From positions 25,916 through 89,915 of the forward strand of contig JABXHW010000050.1 of assembly GCA_013373425.1 (NCBI GenBank): DNA of 64,000 nucleotides. The letters run 5' to 3'. Each line of letters starts with the position of its first letter. Position 1 is the stretch's first letter. The notes under the pieces are model-generated. The model was given only the letters and a program-made list of their open reading frames with translations, searched no databases and was not told the DNA's origin. The position numbers were made by a program, and so were the translations under genes. Shown piece by piece: positions 21,605 through 33,000 of this stretch. The DNA comes from Flavobacteriia bacterium (GTDB lineage Bacteria; Bacteroidota; Bacteroidia; Flavobacteriales; Schleiferiaceae).

Positions 21605-22948
21605 TTAAAACTCGCGGTTCGGATCCCACTGTTCGAGATAGTCGGCTACCCGTCTTACAAACATTCCTCCGAGCGCACCATCTACAACACGGTGGTCGTA
21701 GCTGTGTGAGAGGAACATCTTGTGACGAATCGCGATCACATCTCCGTCTGGTGTTTCTAAAACGGATGGTTTCTTTTGAATAGAACCTACTGCCATAATT
21801 GCCACTTGTGGCTGGTTGATGATAGGTGTTCCAAGTACGTTACCGAATGAACCAACATTGGTTAGAGTATAGGTGCCGTCTTTGATTTCATCTGGAGACA
21901 ACTTGTTCGCTCTCGCCCGGTTGGCCAAGTCGTTTACTTGCTTGGTCAATCCTACCAAATTCAATTGATCGGCATTCTTAATTACAGGAACAATCAAGTT
22001 GCCTGATGGAAGGGCTGCTGCCATTCCAATGTTGATTGGCTTGTGCTTGATAAGCTTGTCGCCATCTACAGAAACATTGATGTTCGGGAAATCTTTAATC
22101 GCTTTAACCAAGGCTTCGATGAAGATAGGAGTGAAGGTGATTTTCTCGCCTTCGCGGTCCATGAATTCTTTCTTCACCTTGTTTCTCCAATTCACGATGT
22201 TGGTTACATCGGCTTCAACAAAGCTTGTTACGTGAGGGGACACGTGCTTACTCATCACCATGTGGTCGGAGATAAGCTTACGCATGCGGTCCATTTCAAC
22301 GATCTCGTCACCTGGGAAGACAGGAATAGTACCTGTGTATTTCGGCATTCCTCCGCCTTGCGCAGGTGCAGCAGCAGCCGCTGGCTTGGCCGCAGGAGCA
22401 GCTGCCGGCTTTGCTGGAGCACTACCACGATTCTCGAGGTAGTTCAAAATATCATGCTTGGTAACGCGGCCTTCAGAACCTGATCCGTCGATAGAATCGA
22501 GTTCGGCCTGACCAATACCTTCTTTTTCTGCAATGCTTCGAACGAGTGGTGAGTAGAAGCGACCGTTGCTTTCACGGGAAATACTTCCAGCAGCTTCCAT
22601 TGCATCATCTACGCGTTGCGCAGCTTCAGCTGCAGCCTCTTTAACAGCAGGCTCTGACTTTGCAGGAGCTTCTGTCTTTGGAGCCTCACTCGCAGGAGCG
22701 TCGCCACCCTCTGTTTCAATGATAGCAATTACTTCGCCTACTTGCACTACGTCGTTCTCACCGAATTTCTTCTCAACAAGCTTTCCTTCTACTGGAGAAG
22801 GAACTTCGCTGTCGACTTTGTCAGTGGCGATTTCGAGTACCGATTCCTCGATATCAATCGAGTCGCCCTCGTCTTTAAGCCAATTGATGATTGTAGCTTC
22901 TGCTACACTTTCGCCCATCTTGGGCATGATCAATTCATACTGAGCCAT
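21605..22948 (-). CDS. 2-oxo acid dehydrogenase E2 (dihydrolipoyl acyltransferase)
   Basis: Lipoyl domain ETSVLEIATDKVDSEVPSP-like segment, peripheral subunit-binding domain, SHSYDHRVVDGALGGMF. Confidence 0.95.
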   Translation of the reverse strand: MAQYELIMPKMGESVAEATIINWLKDEGDSIDIEESVLEIATDKVDSEVPSPVEGKLVEKKFGENDVVQVGEVIAIIETEGGDAPASEAPKTEAPAKSEPAVKEAAAEAAQRVDDAMEAAGSISRESNGRFYSPLVRSIAEKEGIGQAELDSIDGSGSEGRVTKHDILNYLENRGSAPAKPAAAPAAKPAAAAAPAQGGGMPKYTGTIPVFPGDEIVEMDRMRKLISDHMVMSKHVSPHVTSFVEADVTNIVNWRNKVKKEFMDREGEKITFTPIFIEALVKAIKDFPNINVSVDGDKLIKHKPINIGMAAALPSGNLIVPVIKNADQLNLVGLTKQVNDLANRARANKLSPDEIKDGTYTLTNVGSFGNVLGTPIINQPQVAIMAVGSIQKKPSVLETPDGDVIAIRHKMFLSHSYDHRVVDGALGGMFVRRVADYLEQWDPNREF

Positions 22949-23032
22949 AGGATGCGTTCTTTTTCGCGACTGCGAAGGTAATAAAAAGGTAGCCTTGAAG
23001 TATGGCTTTTTACAACGACTTCAATTCTCGGT

Positions 23033-24925
23033 TCAACGTTTAACACCAAAACGAAGATATCGAATAAGTGTTCGTGCATCGAGGTTTACGTCGGAGGTAG
23101 CCGCATAGGTTTTGTCGACCTTCGGGGCTAAGGAATTGTCCGATAAGTGTTTAATGGGAACAACAGCTTTTCGGATTTGGGGTAAGTCGCGCCCATCTCC
23201 TGAGTATCCTATCCACGTTTTAAGTCCGGCCAGCACGGCAAATGAATTCCACCAAAGCAGATTAAATCGTGGAGCCCAAATCGCGAATGGGGTTAGAATC
23301 CAAAGAAACACGACCACAACAACGTCGAATGTGCGCTTACTTCTGCGTACATCCCCTTTACTCAATTCGAATACTTCCTGGGCCGTAGCTTTTCCTTGAG
23401 TGTGAATGCTACTGCTTCCTATCATCCAGCCTTCACTTGGATAAGCAATTTGAAACTTAATCCCCTTGTGTGAATTGTGAGTGATGCATTCGATAATCTC
23501 CTTGTAGGAAAGTTGCTCAGCATCAAAAATGAGCTCGTTTATGTCCAATAGCTCACATTGCGATTCAATTGCGCCTGCATTCAATTTTTCAAACAGGTTG
23601 AGTTTACTTTCTTCCTTGGCCATTGAGCGGATAGCGGAAGCGCCCTCTTGACTGCCGATATATCCCACACGCCTTTGTCCAGATCGCCAGAAGCCCAAGC
23701 CAAGTGTAGGGAAGAAGCTCAACACTAATCGAATGAAGAAAACTCCGAAAGTCATCCAAACTCCACCGAGGACAATCAGTGCGCGAGAGAATCTGTATTC
23801 TTCAGGACTAAGTGCGTATGCTCCGAAGATGATACTGATACCGAGTAGTAATCCGGTTATAATGCGATTGAGCTGAATGGGTTTGCGATAGCCACCGATT
23901 ACAGTGATGCCCAATAAATAGAGTAGGCCGTAAATGGGAGTAATCCCCAATTTGTAGAACTCAGGGTAACTACCTCCTTCAATAAACCTATGGTTGGACT
24001 CCCAATAGCCAATCAACAGCTGCATGCCGCCGACGAAAAGTGCTAAATCGAGGAGAGGGAGCGTGGTTCGCTTGATGATGCGCTTGACAACGCTGAGACC
24101 TGCTCTCAGGTAAATGGCGAATCGGATGAGTAAACTAAATACACGTGCATAGCCTTTGGACAAATGCTTTTTTGCAAAGATGAGCATGGCGTTGTAGAAC
24201 ATGAACACGTAGTTCAAGCTCCCCTTCTTAGTACTCTCGCCTTTGTAGTGAATAATCGGTGAGTCGGCTAGATAATGAACTTCATACCCCGCCTTTTCAA
24301 CGGAATAGCTGAGGTCGATATCTTCTCCATACATAAAGTACGTCTCATCCAAGCCACCGGCTTTCTCCCAAGCTTCTCGCTTCATCAGCATATATGCACC
24401 GGCGAGAATCTCAACTCGGTGGCTCGACTGTGCATCGAGGTGCCCCATGTGATACTTGGCGAACTTCTTCGACTTAGGGAAGAGGCTGCTTAATCCGAAA
24501 ATCTTATAAAAAGCCACCCAAGGAGTGGGCAATCCACGTTTCGATTCTGGAAGATATTCCCCCGATCCATCGTGCATCTTGATACCAAGTGCTCCACACT
24601 TCGGGTGTGTAGTCATGTATTCCAAAGCCACCTTCAGATTGTCTTCAGGCAAAATGGTGTCTGGGTTGAGAAGTAAAACGTAATCGCTCTTAGAATCATT
24701 AGCAGCTTGGTTATTCGCGGTTGCGAAGCCAACATTTTTCTTGTTCTCGATGGTTTTCACCCATGGGAATCGATCGGCAACCATGGCCATCGAATCGTCG
24801 GACGAATCATTATCCACTACCCAAACTTCAGCGTCCAATCCATCAATAGCCTTCTCCACTGAGCGCAAGCATTGCTCAAGGAAGTAGCGAACATTGTAAT
24901 TGACAATGATGATGGACAGTTTCAA
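23033..24925 (-). CDS. Family 2 glycosyltransferase with C-terminal membrane domain
   Basis: MKLSIIIVNYNVRYFLEQCLRSV; VDNDSSDDS; LLLNPDTIL; MYGEDIDLSYSVEKAGYEV. Confidence 0.9.
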   Translation of the reverse strand: MKLSIIIVNYNVRYFLEQCLRSVEKAIDGLDAEVWVVDNDSSDDSMAMVADRFPWVKTIENKKNVGFATANNQAANDSKSDYVLLLNPDTILPEDNLKVALEYMTTHPKCGALGIKMHDGSGEYLPESKRGLPTPWVAFYKIFGLSSLFPKSKKFAKYHMGHLDAQSSHRVEILAGAYMLMKREAWEKAGGLDETYFMYGEDIDLSYSVEKAGYEVHYLADSPIIHYKGESTKKGSLNYVFMFYNAMLIFAKKHLSKGYARVFSLLIRFAIYLRAGLSVVKRIIKRTTLPLLDLALFVGGMQLLIGYWESNHRFIEGGSYPEFYKLGITPIYGLLYLLGITVIGGYRKPIQLNRIITGLLLGISIIFGAYALSPEEYRFSRALIVLGGVWMTFGVFFIRLVLSFFPTLGLGFWRSGQRRVGYIGSQEGASAIRSMAKEESKLNLFEKLNAGAIESQCELLDINELIFDAEQLSYKEIIECITHNSHKGIKFQIAYPSEGWMIGSSSIHTQGKATAQEVFELSKGDVRRSKRTFDVVVVVFLWILTPFAIWAPRFNLLWWNSFAVLAGLKTWIGYSGDGRDLPQIRKAVVPIKHLSDNSLAPKVDKTYAATSDVNLDARTLIRYLRFGVKR

Positions 24926-26298
24926 GGCGCTGTATTGATGAGTGGTTTACCGTAACGTGCAAGCAGGTCGTGACCGTATCTCTGCTCGTTGAATATCTCC
25001 GCTTCAGGGGTGAAAAATATGGACTTTCCTTCACGCAGCGCAGTCATGATCTGATTTTCATCCGCATAGTACACATACTCGATGTTCATCGTCAACCGAT
25101 CTAATGGATACTTGAAGTGCGCCATTTGAAGAAAGGGATACCACCAGCCTGTAACCACAAACGCCTCTCCTTCAATTTGATGCATTTCCCCCATTAGCTT
25201 CAAAACCGTTGCTTCCTTATTGTCCATTTTGGCTGCAACGTCAGGGAAGAAAAGTTGAATTCCTAAAGTCTGACCACCTGCTGGAATCGAAATGTCTACT
25301 TGTTCATCTGGAATGCCTCTGTATTCATCTACTAAGTCGGTTCCTAAGAATAGAGGATTCAAAAACAGAAGCGCAAAGCTTAACTTCAGGAATAGTGGTC
25401 GGCCGTTCACGATAACTAAACCGACTATCAGAACAGTGAACGGTAGGAGGAAAGCTGATTTTTCCGGCAATGCAATGAACAATCCGAGGGAGAAGAGGAA
25501 AGCAAGTGCATAGGCGGCGAATGGTAGGTCGATTCTTTTAATAACCCTCGACCAATGTACTCCCAAAAGCCCAATGCAAATTCCTAACAATCCAAGGATT
25601 CCCCAAACGCCAATAGTCCCCTTGTAAATGATCTTTAATAGAGGTGGATAAGGCAGTTCGTAGGTGTCGAAGAACTCAAATCCTAATAATTGATATACAG
25701 GGATATACGCTACTGCACTTAATGCAAAAGTGAATAAAGAGAAGTAGATGGATTGAAGGAGAGAGTTTCGATCCCAAATCAGCAAGAAAATGGGAAGTCC
25801 AAAGATGAGATTGGGAATTCGCAATCCAGTGGATATGGCAAGGAATACAGCACCGAGTAGCCAGTTTCCCTTTTGACCAAAATTCCATGCGGCCACGAGT
25901 GTTCCAAGCGACAATGTGTACTCCATCGTTTCACCCAGTGAAAAGCGCATTACTGGAATCATGAGAGCGCCCAAGAACAGGAATGAATTCTCCGGACTAA
26001 CTCCATGACGTTCGAGAATCTGTCGGCCAAATATACCTGTCAATACCATTCCGAGTCCGACGAAAATAGGCCACATCAATTGACGGATGGGCCAGGTGGT
26101 TCCAAGTAAAAATTCGAAAATAGGATGACCTGGAAGTCGGGAGATATGATACTCTCCCGAACTGTAGATTTCGTAGGCAGTATACGCGGCCGTCAGACTG
26201 TCTTCTTCAACTCCATAACCATTGCGGAAGATGCCAAAGACGTGCAGGCCGACCCATAGCAGGAGTAGAGGGATATAGAATTTCGAAATCGCTTTCAC
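24922..26298 (-). CDS. Polytopic membrane protein, glycosyltransferase-like
   Basis: Many TM helices; overlaps neighbouring GT2 gene by 4 nt. Confidence 0.6.
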   Translation of the reverse strand: MKAISKFYIPLLLLWVGLHVFGIFRNGYGVEEDSLTAAYTAYEIYSSGEYHISRLPGHPIFEFLLGTTWPIRQLMWPIFVGLGMVLTGIFGRQILERHGVSPENSFLFLGALMIPVMRFSLGETMEYTLSLGTLVAAWNFGQKGNWLLGAVFLAISTGLRIPNLIFGLPIFLLIWDRNSLLQSIYFSLFTFALSAVAYIPVYQLLGFEFFDTYELPYPPLLKIIYKGTIGVWGILGLLGICIGLLGVHWSRVIKRIDLPFAAYALAFLFSLGLFIALPEKSAFLLPFTVLIVGLVIVNGRPLFLKLSFALLFLNPLFLGTDLVDEYRGIPDEQVDISIPAGGQTLGIQLFFPDVAAKMDNKEATVLKLMGEMHQIEGEAFVVTGWWYPFLQMAHFKYPLDRLTMNIEYVYYADENQIMTALREGKSIFFTPEAEIFNEQRYGHDLLARYGKPLINTAP

Positions 26299-26915
26299 TA
26301 CGACTTCAAGCTTTGTTCATAAGGCACGCGCTGTTGGAGCGACCTACCCAATGTGATTTCATCGGCGTACTCAAGGGCATCACCCACAGCAAGTCCGCGT
26401 GCAATGGTGGATACGTTCATTTCCAAGCCTTCAAGTTTCTTGTAGATGTAGAATGTTGTGGTATCGCCTTCCATGTTTGAGCTCAAGGCGAAGATTACTT
26501 CCTTGACCTCATCACCCTGAATTCTCCCGACTAAATCGGAAATATTGAGATCTGTTGGTCCAATTCCCTCCATTGGGGAAATGAGTCCTCCAAGAACATG
26601 GTACAATCCTCTATACTGACTGGTCTGTTCGATGGCCAGAACATCTCTAATGTCTTCAACAATGCACAGGAGTGAAGCATCTCGCTTTGGATCTGCGCAA
26701 ATCTGGCAGATCTCTGTGTCACTGATGTTATGGCACTTAGAGCAATAGATCACATCGTCCACCAAGTGGTTTACTGCCTCTGTGAATTGATGGATATCTT
26801 CTTTTTCCTGTCTGAGCATGTGAAGAGCCAGACGAAGCGCCGTACGCTGACCGATTCCCGGTAGCTTGGCGATTTCACGAATGGCATTCTCAAGAACTTT
26901 TGAGGAGTGTTGCAT
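26298..26915 (-). CDS. recR: Recombination protein RecR
   Basis: LPGIGQRTALRLALHML; CSKCHNISDTEICQIC; YHVLGGLISPMEGIGP. Confidence 0.97.
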   Translation of the reverse strand: MQHSSKVLENAIREIAKLPGIGQRTALRLALHMLRQEKEDIHQFTEAVNHLVDDVIYCSKCHNISDTEICQICADPKRDASLLCIVEDIRDVLAIEQTSQYRGLYHVLGGLISPMEGIGPTDLNISDLVGRIQGDEVKEVIFALSSNMEGDTTTFYIYKKLEGLEMNVSTIARGLAVGDALEYADEITLGRSLQQRVPYEQSLKS

Positions 26916-26948
26916 GAAGCAAAGATAGGTGGGTAAACAGCACAGTGC

Positions 26949-27386
26949 CTAATGCGTTCTGCGGTTTTCTGTACGCGCTCGATAGAGTGTGGCCATGAAC
27001 AACGCTCGTTCTTTCCACAGCTTCATTCGTTCACGCGCTTCAATCACGCGATACATGCGCGCACTGTACGATTCATAGTGCTCCCGGTTCATTTGAATTT
27101 GAGTCTGAATGTATGCCTCCCAAGCCGTTTGATTTGCCTCCAATGTTTCCCTCATGCCCTCGGGATAGTTGGATATCAATTCGGAGTAGGAGGTATCTAC
27201 AACACGTTCATACCTGCGATGTGCGCGGAATATACACTCCAGCATGATCCTGCTTTCAAGCTGACTCGAATCGTCGATGCAGCGTTGCATATCTATTTCA
27301 ATCTGATGAATGTCTGACAAGCCATTCTGAGCATTGCTCGTCAGACTGGATCCTAGGATGAGTGCAATGATAAGGGTGTATTTCAT
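26949..27386 (-). CDS. LprI/DUF1311-like secreted protein
   Basis: Signal peptide MKYTLIIALILGSSLTSNAQ; ANQTAWEAYIQTQ motif. Confidence 0.6.
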   Translation of the reverse strand: MKYTLIIALILGSSLTSNAQNGLSDIHQIEIDMQRCIDDSSQLESRIMLECIFRAHRRYERVVDTSYSELISNYPEGMRETLEANQTAWEAYIQTQIQMNREHYESYSARMYRVIEARERMKLWKERALFMATLYRARTENRRTH

Positions 27387-27473
27387 AGGCAGGGCTTTAT
27401 GCAAGTTTAACGATTTCAGAAAGAGCTGGAAGGAAGGACACCATCTAAACGGGACCGTTCTTATATTCGTCTT

Positions 27474-28991
27474 ATGAATCCCATGCACATCCTTCTGCTC
27501 GTTGCAGGATATTTTGCCATTCTATTATTGATTGCTCGAGTTACGGGTAAAAACGACTCGAATGCAACATTCTTCACTGGGAACAGAAGCTCCCCTTGGT
27601 TTGTGGTCGCTTTCGGCATGATTGGCGCGTCGCTGAGTGGGGTAACCTTTATTTCGGTTCCTGGTTGGGTGGAGACTTCCAACTTTGCCTACATGCAGAT
27701 GGTGTTGGGCTATTTTGCTGGATATGTGGTAATCGCACATGTTCTTTTACCATTGTACTATCGCTTAAACCTCACGTCCATCTATACCTATTTGGAAGGG
27801 CGGTTTGGCGTCGCGACATACAAGACGGGCTCGTCATTCTTCCTGCTTTCGCGAATTATCGGTGCGAGCTTCCGACTTTATCTAGTAGCCATCGTACTTC
27901 AACTGGCGGTGTTCGACGCACTGGATGTGCCTTTCTGGGCGACGGTTTTAGGAACGATACTGTTGATATGGGTTTACACGTTCAGGGGTGGAATTAAAAC
28001 GATCGTTTACACCGATACGCTTCAGACCTTGTTTATGTTGTTAGCCGCTGGTATGTCGGTCTACTACTTGGCCGATGAAGTAATTCCAGAAGGGGTTTCA
28101 CTTACCGAGTACATCCGATCTCACCCTATGAGCAAGACCTGGTTCTTCGGAGAGGGACAAGGTGGATTCTGGAAATCGCTATTCAACGGAGCATCTGCTC
28201 AGCACTTCTTTAAGCAGTTCTTAGGAGGGATGTTTATCACAATCTGCATGACTGGTCTCGATCAAGACATGATGCAGAAGAACCTCACGTGTAGGTCAAT
28301 TGGCGATGCTCAAAAGAACATGTACGGCTTCAGCTTATCCTTGATTGTCGTTAACCTTCTGTTCCTCAGCTTGGGAATCCTCCTCGTCGATTTCGCTGAA
28401 CTCAACGGCATTGTAGAACGCGGAGATAAGCTCTTTCCAGCGGTGGCTCTTGAAGGTGGGTTGCCTTCGGTGATAACGATCATGTTCATTATTGGCTTGA
28501 TTGCCTCTGCATATTCAAGCGCGGACAGTGCGCTCACTTCTCTGACCACTTCGTTTTCTGTGGATATTTTGGGTGTTGACACTCAGAATGAAGATCGCTC
28601 TTCGAGAGTTTTGAGAAGGAAGGTCCACATAGGGATGTCAGCGGTGATATTCCTGGTTATCATCGCCTTTAAGTACCTCGTAAAAGACAGTGTCATCAAA
28701 GAGTTATTCACCGTCGCGGGATACACATATGGACCGCTTCTTGGATTGTATGCTTATGGGTTGATGACGAAACGACACACGTTAGATCGAGGGGTGCCAT
28801 TCGCGGCCGTATTAAGTCCGATTTTAACTTACATCATCAATTTGAATTCCGTGGAATGGTTCAACTACAAGATAGGGTTTGAACTGCTCTTGTTGAATGG
28901 TGTAATCATGTTCACCTTCTTGTATCTCCTCAGCTTTGTAAAGAGATCAAACGATAATCAATCTTTGGATTCGTCGATGATTCGCGAGTAA
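27474..28991 (+). CDS. Sodium:solute symporter (SSS) family protein
   Basis: FFTGNRSSPWFVVAFGMIGASLSGVTFISVPG; GLDQDMMQKNLTCRS. Confidence 0.9.
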   Translation: MNPMHILLLVAGYFAILLLIARVTGKNDSNATFFTGNRSSPWFVVAFGMIGASLSGVTFISVPGWVETSNFAYMQMVLGYFAGYVVIAHVLLPLYYRLNLTSIYTYLEGRFGVATYKTGSSFFLLSRIIGASFRLYLVAIVLQLAVFDALDVPFWATVLGTILLIWVYTFRGGIKTIVYTDTLQTLFMLLAAGMSVYYLADEVIPEGVSLTEYIRSHPMSKTWFFGEGQGGFWKSLFNGASAQHFFKQFLGGMFITICMTGLDQDMMQKNLTCRSIGDAQKNMYGFSLSLIVVNLLFLSLGILLVDFAELNGIVERGDKLFPAVALEGGLPSVITIMFIIGLIASAYSSADSALTSLTTSFSVDILGVDTQNEDRSSRVLRRKVHIGMSAVIFLVIIAFKYLVKDSVIKELFTVAGYTYGPLLGLYAYGLMTKRHTLDRGVPFAAVLSPILTYIINLNSVEWFNYKIGFELLLLNGVIMFTFLYLLSFVKRSNDNQSLDSSMIRE

Positions 28992-29323
28992 ACTGTATCT
29001 GTTCCGCTCACCACAAATTTCAACTCTACCACGTTCTCATTCAATCCAAACCAGCTTTTTGCCGGGTAATAGAAGATTTGAACCGTGTGCATTTGGGATA
29101 GGGTATGTGCTTTAGAAGAATCTACTTCTTCTAAATAGTAGCGACGCTCATCATTGTCGAGCTCAATCCAGTAGTCCTCAATACCGGAATAGTAGTAGGC
29201 TGTATCAATAACTCCATCGACTTTTATTAATTCATCGTTTGAGCCTGGAGCATTAGAGATAGAGTAGAAGGCATAGAGCAAGATTAGCCCTAGTGCGATG
29301 GTGATATACGTTTTGGTAGACAT
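28958..29323 (-). CDS. Hypothetical membrane-anchored protein
   Basis: 121-aa ORF with N-terminal TM; start overlaps next gene's stop. Confidence 0.6.
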   Translation of the reverse strand: MSTKTYITIALGLILLYAFYSISNAPGSNDELIKVDGVIDTAYYYSGIEDYWIELDNDERRYYLEEVDSSKAHTLSQMHTVQIFYYPAKSWFGLNENVVELKFVVSGTDTVYSRIIDESKD

Positions 29324-29973
29324 TATCCGACAGCTTGAATGGGGAACAAATCAGCAATGATAGGGCGTAATCCCGATAGGAAGAACTCCACTGCAATCAC
29401 CATTACGATCAATCCCATAATTCTCATCATCACGTTGTTGCCCGTTTCTCCCAAGAGTTTGATGATGCGAGAAGAGGAGTAGAGCACGAGGTAAACGAGA
29501 AGCATCACAACGGCAATGACTGCAATCAAAATGATTTTCTTCATTTCCGTATCTGCATCCTTCATCATTACGATGGCATTGGTCATTGCACCTGGACCAC
29601 AGATCATGGGGATGGCAAGTGGAGTGATAGAGATGTCATTCACGTAACTCTTCGCTTGCTCGTCAGTGTCCACCTTGGTTCTGGCTAGACGAGCTTGTAG
29701 CATATCCATACCCATTAGGAAGAAGATGATACCACCAACAATGCGGAAGCTATGCTCTGAAATTCCGAAAAAGCTGAAGAGCAACTGTCCAGAGAAGGCA
29801 AACGCTATGATGGTAAAGAATGCTACAATCGAAGCCTTCCTAGCCGTGCGCGTTCGGTGTTGAGCATCTAAATCAGCCGTCATAGTCATGAAAATCGGCA
29901 TAGTACCCAACGGATTAATCAAAGTGAAGAATGAGGTGAATACCACCAGAGCATACGATAGCGTCTCATCCAT
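29323..29973 (-). CDS. MarC family integral membrane protein
   Basis: FFTLINPLGTMPIFMTMT; TPLAIPMICGPGAMTNAIV. Confidence 0.9.
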   Translation of the reverse strand: MDETLSYALVVFTSFFTLINPLGTMPIFMTMTADLDAQHRTRTARKASIVAFFTIIAFAFSGQLLFSFFGISEHSFRIVGGIIFFLMGMDMLQARLARTKVDTDEQAKSYVNDISITPLAIPMICGPGAMTNAIVMMKDADTEMKKIILIAVIAVVMLLVYLVLYSSSRIIKLLGETGNNVMMRIMGLIVMVIAVEFFLSGLRPIIADLFPIQAVG

Positions 29974-30025
29974 GGTCGGTCAGTTAGCGTTTAAGAATTC
30001 GAAATTAGTCATACGCCCTGAAATG

Positions 30026-30060
30026 AAGAAAGCCATCCTCAGAAGAAGATGGCTTTTCAT
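30026..30060 (-). terminator. Hairpin downstream of secreted subtilase
   Basis: AAAGCCATC-CTCAGAAGAA-GATGGCTTTT. Confidence 0.65.
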
Positions 30061-30079
30061 TCAAATTGAATCTATTCGA

Positions 30080-33000
30080 TTAACGCTGCACGGCGAATCG
30101 CATAGTATAGCTCTCATTATCACCGTATGTTCTCAAGAGATAAACTCCCGCAGGTAGGTCGGTAATATCGAAATTAACGTGTGCCTTACCGTCCAGGCTA
30201 TTCTGAACAGCGAGTTGTTTTCCATTTATCGTGAAAATTTGTGCACTCTGGATGCCCAAATCTCCTTCTACGGTGAACAGCGAAATCTGAGACGACGCTG
30301 GGTTAGGAGCCAGGATCCAAGAAGATGGTGCATCTTCTGGAAGGTTTATGTTACCAATAACAACGGACGATGTATCTGGGCCACAACGGTTGGAAGTGAT
30401 CAACATTACTGTAGTTGCACCTCCAGTGGAGTACAAATACAGCGGGTTTGGATCATTGGAAGTACTTCCATCTCCAAAGTCCCAGAAGTATGTGTCTATG
30501 GAACCCGAGCTAGGGCCGGAACTAAATTGCACTTCATACCCGTTGCTACCCGGTACAAATGCATAGGTCAATCCAGCGCGAGGCTTTTGACTAATTGGGA
30601 ATACCACGTTAGAAGTGCTTGTTCCACCGCCATTAACTGCAGTCATTTCAACCAACTTAGATCCGCCAAAGGTGTATGTCACATTGTGCGGACCGTTTCC
30701 TGTGGCAGATGCAGGTGAAGCACCTGAGCCAAAGTCCCAAGTAACCGTAGTACCTGCAGCACCTGGATAAGTGAAGGTGAAGGTTCTCGCCAAACATGAA
30801 TCGGCCAAGTTACTAGTGAAGGCGCTAGAAGGAGGAGTGATACTCAAATCGTACAATTGAACATTATCCAAATACAGTGCATTACCGCCATCGGTGATGT
30901 TCACGAAGCGGATTTTCACGCTTGAGCCTGCATAGGCTGTCAAGTCGATAGTGTCTCTTCTCCAGTGGCCCGCTCCGGTTGGGATGTACTCATTATTCTG
31001 ATTGATGTTCAAAGTAGTGAGAGCTCCTGTGGTTCTATCGTACACGGCAGGATCCCAAGTATTTCCACAGTCAGATGAAATCTGAATCTGCAGACGATCA
31101 TTCTTGTTTGATGTAGTTCCAACATAGGCAACGTCAAACACGAGGGATGGAGAGGTAGCCGTGCTGAGGTCGATGCTTGGAGAATTCAGGTAGTCACGCT
31201 GACCAGTTGATCCGTAACTAAAGTTGTTTACTCGGAATGCACGTCCAGCTGAGCCATTGTACTCGATACAGGTCTGCGATTCCCAAGTGTTCAATCCATC
31301 AGGATTCTCTACAAACCAACCAGAAGGAACGAATACAGAAGGGAAGTCCTCGATGATTGGAAGTGGAAGACCATTACCCGCAATAACAGCATTTGTGGTT
31401 GTAATCGTGTCGGCCCCATTGGAATTCGAAGCCACCAAAGTGATAGTGTAGTTGCCTAAAGCATTGAATACCACTTGTGGATTCTGACTTGTAGACGATG
31501 TGCCGTTTACAAAGTTGTATGTGTTCGGAGTGATGCTCCATGTCCAAGTCGAAGGCACATTTGTGCTCTGATCAATGAGATCTACGACTTCGCCTGTACA
31601 AGGTGTTGGATTGCTTACGCCGAAGCCTGCAATTGGAGCAGTGCTCGCTTGGGTGATACTGAAGTCGTCAATAGCAATATCTCCCTGATAATCAGAGCCA
31701 GTACTGGCACGGAATCGGATGCTAACGATCTGACCTGCCCATGGCACTAAGCTCAAATTTTCGTTCATCCAAATGGATCCTTGAGGACCAACCTTTGCTG
31801 GTACGATATCCAAGAACCATTCACCATTACTGAACAAATCAACATGTAATTCTCCGATGTGTGAACCTTGCATGTGGTATGCGAACTCTAGCTGAGGTAG
31901 AGTTGTATTAGTCAGGTCTATACATGGTGAAACCAAAAGTGCTTCTTGGAAATTACATCCTCCACTGGCTTCCAAATACAAATACTTACCAGCACTTGTT
32001 CCTAGGGTGTTGTCGTTCGATGGTCCCGTTCCTGATGAAGGAGTAGAACCACTGTTTGTACGGAAATCAATATCATCGAACGTACCATTTGATAGGTTGT
32101 TCCAGTCATCAAAAAGTCCACAAACGGTAGCACCACAGTCGGTAGTAGTCGGACAATTAGAGAATCCATCGAAGTTCTGAGTGTACGGGGCTGTTTTAGC
32201 TGTGCCGCCTGAAGCCACAGTGAATGTCACTTCGCTGGTATCGTTGTAGATGTTTCCATCATTCATAGCATTCGACCAAACCTTCACAGTGTAAGAGCCC
32301 AAGGATGAAGCATTCACAGTTGTTGGGAAAGTGAAGTCGAGGGAAGCACCCGAGGCTAGCGTGTTGTAGAGGGTATCTAATACCACAGTTCCATTGAACT
32401 CATATCCGATTGGAATACTGTCCTGACCATTCAATCCAGTGTTGCGGAATCGCGCCTTGATTGGCATGGCGGTAAGGTCGTGGCATGCTGCAACTTCTCC
32501 CGGTTGAGGCGAAGTGAGTTCAACTATTCCAATGTCGTTTACAACCACACAACCCTGAAGGCCCGAACCTTTTAGGCGAGCAATCGCACGCTTTCCAGGC
32601 TGACCGTTCTGTGACGGTACTGCAGCCACAGACCACCAAACTTCTTGTGTAGATGGTATATTTCTGAATACGTGGAATGTGTCGACAGTTCGTGCGATAC
32701 TGTCCATGTACTTCGCGCCGAGTGCATAAACTTCATATTCGAAGGCTCCTGGTAATGGGTCCCAAGCAACAACGAAGCTATCCGGACAAGATTGAACGAG
32801 ACGAAGCCCGTTAGGCTGATTGATCAAAGTTACAGGCGCATCTACCATGTCGGTCTGTGTGCCGCGGGTAATTCGAATCAACAAATCATTTGTTGGAGTC
32901 GTAGGAACGCTCGTCCAAGTGTAAGTTCTAGCACCAGCCGCAGCGTTGCCAATATTACTCCAGCTTGTGCCATTGTTGGTGCTGTATTCAAGTGTGAAAC

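Noticed and set aside
22043-22943. Plus-strand ORFs (146 aa, 125 aa) over the E2 gene
   Set aside because: Shadow ORFs of a well-supported acyltransferase, partly due to its Ala/Pro-rich linker.
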